Origin: Bacteroidales bacterium
GTDB taxonomy: Bacteria > Bacteroidota > Bacteroidia > Bacteroidales > Muribaculaceae
Length of the DNA: 11,686 nucleotides
Assembly (NCBI GenBank): GCA_004555955.1
Contig: SFJG01000065.1
Location: 1-11,686, forward strand
Direction: 5' to 3'
Below, in pieces: positions 6,589 to 11,686 of this stretch (the stretch's first letter is position 1; each line of letters opens with the position of its first letter). Made by a program: the position numbers and the translations under genes. Under the pieces are notes generated by a model. That model was not told the origin of the DNA, ran no database searches, and saw only the letters and a program-made list of their open reading frames with translations.

Positions 6589-6799
6589 AATCTTTTGCCA
6601 TTTTTTTGACCATATTCTTCAGTTTTCCGGCAATTTTTTTAATTTTTCTTGGCATTTTGGCTTTTCCCGACAGCACTCGTAGTGAAATCGGTCATCATAA
6701 CACTCTCCACGCTCTATCATCAGCGCCGAAAAACAGACAAATTCAGTCGCTTTTTGACACAAAACTGCCAAAAAACATATTTTTTTGACATTTATTCTC
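6589..6799. other. Intergenic region between tRNA-Arg and the SusC operon
   Basis: About 210 bases with no convincing gene. The sequence is T-rich on the plus strand and holds three similar short motifs: T7GACCA (6601-6612), T5GACAC (6751-6760) and T7GACATT (6780-6790). I could not place a complete promoter on any of them. The minus-strand frame through this region (6461-6676) runs into the tRNA and is not a gene. Confidence 0.5.
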
Positions 6800-6829
6800 G
6801 AAAAATTTAATCATATTGAAAAATTTAAT
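6800..6829 (+). repeat. 12-bp direct repeat at the SusC promoter
   Basis: GAAAAATTTAAT occurs twice, at 6800-6811 and 6818-6829, with an 18-bp period. The first copy covers the expected -33 region and the second abuts the -7 box, so a regulator bound here would contact or block RNA polymerase. The function is inferred from position only. Confidence 0.55.
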
Positions 6830-6837
6830 TACTTTTG
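6806..6837 (+). promoter_or_regulatory. Promoter of the SusC/SusD operon
   Basis: The -7 box TACTTTTG (6830-6837, followed by CA) is a clean Bacteroidetes TAnnTTTG. The -33 position 20 nt upstream reads TTTA (6806-6809), one base off TTTG, which would suit a promoter needing an activator. The leader to the ATG at 6875 is about 30 nt. Confidence 0.65.
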
Positions 6838-6874
6838 CAACAGTTTATGTGTTATTAATAAAAACCGAAATTCT

Positions 6875-9800
6875 ATGAAAAGTAGATTATTATTGCTCAT
6901 AACGTGCCTGTTGATAGGTATCGGAGCAAAAGCGCAAACGGCACAGATTCGTGGTAGTGTCGTTACAGAAACCGACGGAGAGCCAATTATTGGCGCAACG
7001 GTTATGGTAAAAGGTACAAAAATCGGTACGACAACCGATGTTAACGGCGAATTTTCAATCACCGGAGTTCCCGCAAATGCAAAAACATTAACGGTAACTT
7101 ACGTAGGAATGAAGAAAGCGGAAGTGCAAATTGCACCGAATGTGAAGGTTGAAATGCAATCTGCAATTGAAGAGCTCGACGAGCTTATGGTTGTTGCTTA
7201 CGGTACTGCCAAAAAGAGCAGTTATGCCGGTTCGGCATCGCTCGTGAGAGCAGATGCTATCAAAGATGTCCCGTCGACAACATTTGAGAATGCACTGAAC
7301 GGCAAAGTTGCCGGCTTGCAACTCACAAACAATTCCGGTCAGGCAGGTTCCGCTCCGGCAATACGCATCAGAGGTATCGGCTCAATGAATGCCGGCAACG
7401 AACCGCTATACGTTATCGACGGCGTACCCGTTTCGTCGGGTAACATCGGACAAATGGACGGCGAGATTTATTCGACAAACAACATTATGAACTCGCTCAA
7501 CCCCGATGACATCGAATCGATTTCGGTGTTAAAAGATGCGGCTGCCTCTTCGCTCTACGGCTCGCGTGCCGCTAACGGTGTTATCCTTATTACCACAAAG
7601 AAAGGTACAACAGGTAAACCAAGCATCAACTTCAAGGCAGAAGTCGGATTCACACCGTGCTGGGCTACCGACAACTACGAAACAGCAAGCGTTCAAGACA
7701 ACGTCAATATGCTCTACACCGTATTCCACGACTATGCCACTAATGGCGAAGGCTGGACTGAAGAAGAAGCGAACGCGTACGCTTTGAAGCAACTCAATAA
7801 AAAGTTTAACCAACATGGTTATCAATTCACGACAAACGGCATCGGCGCTCGCGAAAACGTGACTATCGGCGAATACGACAACTCCGGACGTGCCGGAAAA
7901 TATTACGATTGGGACAAAGCCTACTTCCGTACGGCAACCTATCAAACCTACGACTTGAGCGTAAGTGGCGCAACCGACAAGACCAACTACTACACATCGT
8001 TGGCTTACACGAAAGACGAAGGTCGCTTGAAGATTAACAGTTTCAATCGCGTTTCAGGACGCGTCAATTTGAACCAGAAAGTGGGTAAATATTTCGAATT
8101 TACCACCAATGCATCGTTTGCAAAGACCGACAAGAGTGGATACAACGACACTCGCAGCACCGGTGCAAACTATTTCATGCAAACTCGCAACCTTCTCTGG
8201 GGTCTCTATTGGCCTACCGACTATAAAACCGGCAAGCCGTGGACAAAAAGATACGGCAGTTATGCATACAACGGCATTTACTACGACAACGAATGGGAAA
8301 ACAGCTCTATCAACACAAAGTTGATGGCTGCCGAAACTCTAACAATCCACATCCTCCCGGGGTTAGACGTTCGTTCGCTGTATTCTTACGACAACACAAA
8401 CGTCAAGGACCACATCTATTATAGTGCAAATCACTTCTACGGCTCGGCTGACAATGGCAACGTGACCGAATATCGTACGACATACGAAAAGATGGTTTCG
8501 TCGACTACGGCTACTTACAACACCACAATCGACAAGCACACGTTCGGCATTATGGCAGGTTTCGAAGCCGAAAAGAACAAAACCGACTATCTGCGTGCAA
8601 CCGGTACGAATCTTCCCGTCAGCACACTTCATACGATATCGACTGCCGGAACTCTGACATCCGCCGGTTATTCGTGGGGCAACTCAATGGCATCAATCTT
8701 GTCGAAAGTCGACTACAACTTCGACGACCGTTACTTCGTTTCGGGTTCGTTCCGTCGCGACGGCTCTTCGCGCTTGAGCGAGGAAGAACGCTGGGGTAAC
8801 TTCTGGTCGGTTGCCGGTGCATGGAACATTACGAAAGAAAGCTTCTTGACCGATGTTGAATGGCTTAACAACCTTCGCATCCGCGCATCATACGGTGTGA
8901 ACGGCACATTGCCCTCGAGTAACTACGGCTATATGAGCCTCGTCAACTACACAAATAAATATATGGGCAACCCGGGCGGAACTATCAGCTCGATTGGAAA
9001 CAATAACCTCTCGTGGGAAACAAGCTACAACACAAACGTAGGTATCGACTTTGCCCTACTCTCCAACCGCTTGCGTGGTACCATAGAATTCTTCAACCGC
9101 GATTCGAAAAACCTGCTTCAAGATGTGCCTATTTCACAAGTTACAGGTTTCACATCGACGCTTCAAAACATTGGTCGAATTAACAACCATGGCGTTGAAA
9201 TTGAAATCGGCGGCGACATAATCACCAAAGGCGACTGGACATGGTCGGCAAACATCAACGCCACATTCTTAAGTTCGAAAGTTAAAGAACTTTACGGCGA
9301 TGCCGACATCATTTGGTACGACCCGACAGGCGGCGACGACCGCGCACAATACATCTACCGCGAAGGCTCTCCCACATTATCTTTCTACGGATTTGAATGG
9401 GCAGGCGTCGACAAAACAAACGGTAAGAGCGTCTACTACGTAAACGACCCCGAAGACCCCAAAGCCGGTGACTTCCTCTACAACGGTCGCGGTGCAACTT
9501 ACGACTACGACAATGCCAACTACACAATAATCGGCAATGCTACGCCGAAAGTCTACGGAGGTCTAAACACCACCGTTACTTGGAAAGGTCTTTCGTTGGG
9601 CTTGGCATTTACTTACAAGATTGGTGGCGAACTCTATGACGGCGCCTACAAAGACGTTGCCGATGACGGTTACTATTGGGAACGCATCCGCGCGGAAAAT
9701 TATTTCGAGAACTTGTGGACACCCGAAAACCCGAACGGCTCCGAGCCGCAAATCTCCGGTCTTGACCTCACCGACGCTATGGAATATAGCTCGCGCCACA

Positions 9801-10033
9801 TTTTCAACGCAAGTTATTTGCGCTTGAAATCGATGACTCTCGGCTACACCATTCCCTCGTCAATTACATCGAAAGCCTACATCCAAAATGCTCGCTTATT
9901 CTTTAGCGGCACAAACTTGCTGACTTTCTCCAAGTACAAAGATGCCGACCCCGAAGTCAATGTATATGGAACGCGCGGTTGGGAAACGCCTCTTGGAAAA
10001 ACTTTCGTATTCGGTATTGAGTTGAAATTTTAA
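6875..10033 (+). CDS. SusC/RagA-family TonB-linked outer membrane glycan transporter
   Basis: 1052 aa from the ATG at 6875. The frame stays open upstream to 6785, but the signal peptide starts here (MKSRLLLLITCLLIGIGAKA, cleavage before Gln21) and the promoter lies inside the upstream extension. Residues ~22-95 form the carboxypeptidase-regulatory-like domain (GEPIIGATVMVKGT, TTTDVNGEFSI). LDELMVVAYGT at 101-111 corresponds to the TonB-box/plug-entry motif usually written LDEVVVVGYGT. The plug follows (~115-245) with IRIRGIGS (163-170), PLYVIDGVPV (177-186) and SVLKDAAASSLYGSRAANGVILITTKKG. The rest is beta-barrel rich in alternating aromatic strands, ending in FGIELKF with a C-terminal Phe. 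Length and order are normal for the family. It works with the SusD lipoprotein 12 bp downstream to import an oligosaccharide using TonB energy; the substrate cannot be deduced. Confidence 0.97.
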   Translation: MKSRLLLLITCLLIGIGAKAQTAQIRGSVVTETDGEPIIGATVMVKGTKIGTTTDVNGEFSITGVPANAKTLTVTYVGMKKAEVQIAPNVKVEMQSAIEELDELMVVAYGTAKKSSYAGSASLVRADAIKDVPSTTFENALNGKVAGLQLTNNSGQAGSAPAIRIRGIGSMNAGNEPLYVIDGVPVSSGNIGQMDGEIYSTNNIMNSLNPDDIESISVLKDAAASSLYGSRAANGVILITTKKGTTGKPSINFKAEVGFTPCWATDNYETASVQDNVNMLYTVFHDYATNGEGWTEEEANAYALKQLNKKFNQHGYQFTTNGIGARENVTIGEYDNSGRAGKYYDWDKAYFRTATYQTYDLSVSGATDKTNYYTSLAYTKDEGRLKINSFNRVSGRVNLNQKVGKYFEFTTNASFAKTDKSGYNDTRSTGANYFMQTRNLLWGLYWPTDYKTGKPWTKRYGSYAYNGIYYDNEWENSSINTKLMAAETLTIHILPGLDVRSLYSYDNTNVKDHIYYSANHFYGSADNGNVTEYRTTYEKMVSSTTATYNTTIDKHTFGIMAGFEAEKNKTDYLRATGTNLPVSTLHTISTAGTLTSAGYSWGNSMASILSKVDYNFDDRYFVSGSFRRDGSSRLSEEERWGNFWSVAGAWNITKESFLTDVEWLNNLRIRASYGVNGTLPSSNYGYMSLVNYTNKYMGNPGGTISSIGNNNLSWETSYNTNVGIDFALLSNRLRGTIEFFNRDSKNLLQDVPISQVTGFTSTLQNIGRINNHGVEIEIGGDIITKGDWTWSANINATFLSSKVKELYGDADIIWYDPTGGDDRAQYIYREGSPTLSFYGFEWAGVDKTNGKSVYYVNDPEDPKAGDFLYNGRGATYDYDNANYTIIGNATPKVYGGLNTTVTWKGLSLGLAFTYKIGGELYDGAYKDVADDGYYWERIRAENYFENLWTPENPNGSEPQISGLDLTDAMEYSSRHIFNASYLRLKSMTLGYTIPSSITSKAYIQNARLFFSGTNLLTFSKYKDADPEVNVYGTRGWETPLGKTFVFGIELKF

Positions 10034-10045
10034 AATTGAACAGCA

Positions 10046-11521
10046 ATGAAAACAACAAAAATATTATTTGCAGTATTAACTGCATTGGCAATAACATCCT
10101 GCGACGATTTTCTCGATATGCAGCCTACCCAATCGGGCAATGCAGAAGGCTCCGTCAAAACGGTAACCGATGCCGAAGTGGCAATCAACGGTATGATGAG
10201 CACAATGACATCATCAGCCTACTATGGTCGCAATTTCGTTCTCTACGGCGACACAAAAGGCGGCGATTTGACAATCTACTCCGCAGGTCGTGGTCTTGAC
10301 GCGCTCTATAGCTTCAACCACGCACCGTCTTACGGTAGTTTTTCCGGCTTTTGGAGCCAAATCTACTACTGCATCCTTCAAGCAAACACGTTGATTAAAA
10401 ACATCGAAACGCTCCAAGCTGAAGGCACGGAAGAAGATTTCGACTACATTTTGGGTCAAGCATACTCTCTGCGGGCGCTCTATTATTTCGACTTGGTTCG
10501 TCTCTACGGTTTGCCATACAACTATAACAAAGATGCTTACGGTGTGCCTAACGTTACCGAACCTATCTCGGCAACCAGTCAACTTAAACGAGCTACCGTA
10601 GCTCAAAACTACGACCAAATCGTTTCCGACCTTGAAAAAGGTGCTCAACTTATGAGCGGCGACAAATCGCCAAAACAAGGGTATATGAACTACTACGCCA
10701 ACTTGGCACTCCAAGCAAAAGTCAACCTCTATATGGAAAACTACGAAGAGGCTTTGACAGCGGCTAAAGAAGTGATTGAAAGCGAAAAGTATTCGCTCTA
10801 CAAGAATGACGATTGGGCAAACTCATGGAGTCAACAATTCGGCTCAGAGTCGATTTTCGAGCTCGGTATAACCGTAGAGGAATCCGACCTTGGCTCAGGT
10901 TCGCTCGGCTACTACTTGATGCAATATGGACAATTGAAGAATGCACAAGGATGGTTCCTTGCCAGCGATTATTTCCTCGACCGATTGGGTCAAGACCCGA
11001 CCGACGTACGCTGGGCGGTTATGGACAACGACGAAAGCTGGGTTGATACCGGCATTGAGCGCAAAGGCGCTTGCTATAAATACATCGGCGGCACAGACCT
11101 TGAAGGCGACGGCAAGGCAACAATTACTGCAGTCAACATCAAAATCATCCGTCTCTCGGAAGTTTACCTCATTGCTGCAGAAGCTGCTCTTCATAGCGCT
11201 GCCGGAGCATCGGTGGCAGCCGACTATCTCAACGAAATCCGCAAACGTTCGCCCGGTCTTGAGCCTGCCACGGCGGCTACTATCACCGACGATATGATTC
11301 TCGACGAGCGCAGCAAGGAACTATTCGCCGAAGGTCAACGCTTCTTCGATATGATTCGATTGAACCGCACCATTGAATTCAACGACGACTTCCAAAGCGT
11401 TCCCGTGAGCGACCGTCCGAAGACAATCGACAGAACTTTCTACAAAATTGTCTTGCCTATTTCACAAGACGAAATCAACGCTAACCCGGCAATCGCCGAC
11501 CAACAGAATCCGGGATATTAA
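10046..11521 (+). CDS. SusD/RagB-family surface glycan-binding lipoprotein
   Basis: 491 aa. Residues 1-18 are a lipoprotein signal with lipobox AITSC and acylated Cys19. The acidic residues right after it (DDFLD) fit the Bacteroidetes surface-export signal. Family hallmarks in order: FWSQIYYCILQANTLIKNIE (102-121), GQAYSLRALYYFDLVRLYG (137-155), the TPR-like ALQAKVNLYMENYEEALTAA (221-240), RLSEVYLIAAEA (369-380), ERSKELFAEGQRFFDMIR (421-438), and the C-terminal PISQDEINANP...QNPGY (471-491). It caps the SusC barrel and binds the glycan to be imported. It starts 12 bp after the SusC stop, without a clear Shine-Dalgarno, and ends the operon: a terminator follows at once, so no glycosidase or surface glycan-binding protein is cotranscribed downstream. 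Confidence 0.97.
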   Translation: MKTTKILFAVLTALAITSCDDFLDMQPTQSGNAEGSVKTVTDAEVAINGMMSTMTSSAYYGRNFVLYGDTKGGDLTIYSAGRGLDALYSFNHAPSYGSFSGFWSQIYYCILQANTLIKNIETLQAEGTEEDFDYILGQAYSLRALYYFDLVRLYGLPYNYNKDAYGVPNVTEPISATSQLKRATVAQNYDQIVSDLEKGAQLMSGDKSPKQGYMNYYANLALQAKVNLYMENYEEALTAAKEVIESEKYSLYKNDDWANSWSQQFGSESIFELGITVEESDLGSGSLGYYLMQYGQLKNAQGWFLASDYFLDRLGQDPTDVRWAVMDNDESWVDTGIERKGACYKYIGGTDLEGDGKATITAVNIKIIRLSEVYLIAAEAALHSAAGASVAADYLNEIRKRSPGLEPATAATITDDMILDERSKELFAEGQRFFDMIRLNRTIEFNDDFQSVPVSDRPKTIDRTFYKIVLPISQDEINANPAIADQQNPGY

Positions 11522-11542
11522 TAATTTGAAAACAACTATCCA

Positions 11543-11586
11543 AACGGAGGTTACTTAAGGCACATCGCCAAAGTTACCTCCGTTTT
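11543..11586 (+). terminator. Terminator of the SusC/SusD operon
   Basis: AACGGAGGT (11543-11551) pairs with ACCTCCGTT (11576-11584). After one T-T mismatch the stem extends by ACTT/AAGT. TTTT follows (11583-11586, partly in the stem), then ATAT. It sits 21 nt after the SusD stop. Confidence 0.85.
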
Positions 11587-11686
11587 ATATAAGAGCGCGT
11601 TCCTTAAATTTTTGGGGTCGTAGAGGTCGTAGCCTTGAGTCGATTTTGATTACTTGCTGAAAGGAGCATACTACTGTATGTGACTG
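11587..11686. other. Unassigned right end with short repeats
   Basis: No recognisable gene. It contains an 8-bp direct repeat GGTCGTAG at 11616-11623 and 11625-11632 and a small inverted repeat CATAC-TACT-GTATG (11667-11680). Two minus-strand frames are open from the window edge: one stops at 11585-11587 next to the terminator, the other within the AAATTT stretch near 11606-11610. About 30 open codons are expected by chance fairly often, so neither is called as a gene. Confidence 0.4.

Noticed and set aside
6461..6676. 71-aa minus-strand frame with a lysine-rich start and a tail containing PVAQLNRASDYGSEGYRFESC
   Set aside because: That tail is simply the translation of the tRNA-Arg gene, a well-known false protein; the lysine-rich start comes from T-rich intergenic sequence, and the tRNA promoter lies inside the frame.
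6601..6790. Three T5-7GAC(A/C) motifs as a chain of promoters
   Set aside because: None has a TAnnTTTG box at the required 18-21 nt downstream; they fit a generally T-rich spacer.
6785..6874. N-terminal extension of the SusC protein by 30 residues
   Set aside because: The extension includes the promoter -7 box and the direct repeat, and a normal signal peptide begins at the ATG at 6875.
1..11686. CRISPR array, toxin-antitoxin, phage-defence or retron-like system
   Set aside because: I saw no regularly spaced repeats and no nuclease, reverse transcriptase, toxin or phage motifs; the coding content is surface glycan uptake, beta-helix proteins and HU proteins.

Overview
The window looks like a chromosomal segment of a Bacteroidales bacterium, plausibly of the Muribaculaceae/Prevotella type. 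Four things point there: an adjacent SusC/SusD outer-membrane pair, -7 promoter boxes of the Bacteroidetes form TAnnTTTG, starts mostly without Shine-Dalgarno sequences, and a C-terminal tail resembling a type IX secretion (T9SS) sorting domain. The family-level placement is inference from style, not a match to a genome.

Layout, left to right. (1) Bases 1-1514, plus strand: the 3' part of a large right-handed beta-helix surface protein with Pmp-like GGA(I/V/L) and FxxN repeats and an Ig-like C-terminal domain, closed by a hairpin terminator. (2) Bases 1591-3025, minus strand: a two-gene operon with its own promoter. It encodes a 98-aa HU-family protein and, overlapping it by 11 nt, a 382-aa HU domain-acidic linker-transmembrane helix-LysM protein, which by architecture could link DNA to the cell wall. 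(3) Bases 3133-6363, minus strand: a 1076-aa secreted multidomain protein with GLUG-like repeats, a GH49/GH28-like beta-helix glycosidase, an Ig-like domain and a T9SS-like tail. (4) Bases 6468-6541, minus strand: tRNA-Arg(ACG) with its own promoter and terminator. (5) Bases 6875-11521, plus strand: a SusC/SusD operon with a 12-bp direct repeat at its promoter and a terminator directly after susD. The last 100 bases carry no gene I can identify.

The SusCD pair binds and imports an unknown glycan across the outer membrane. The oppositely oriented secreted beta-helix glycosidase on the other side of the tRNA is a reasonable candidate for the enzyme that releases it, but they are separate transcription units and this link is inference. 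The most unusual item is the HU/HU-LysM pair: the HU domain of the membrane protein seems to lack the DNA-binding beta-arm, while the neighbouring small HU protein keeps one. A second is the tRNA, in which the usual G19-C56 elbow pair reads A19-U56.
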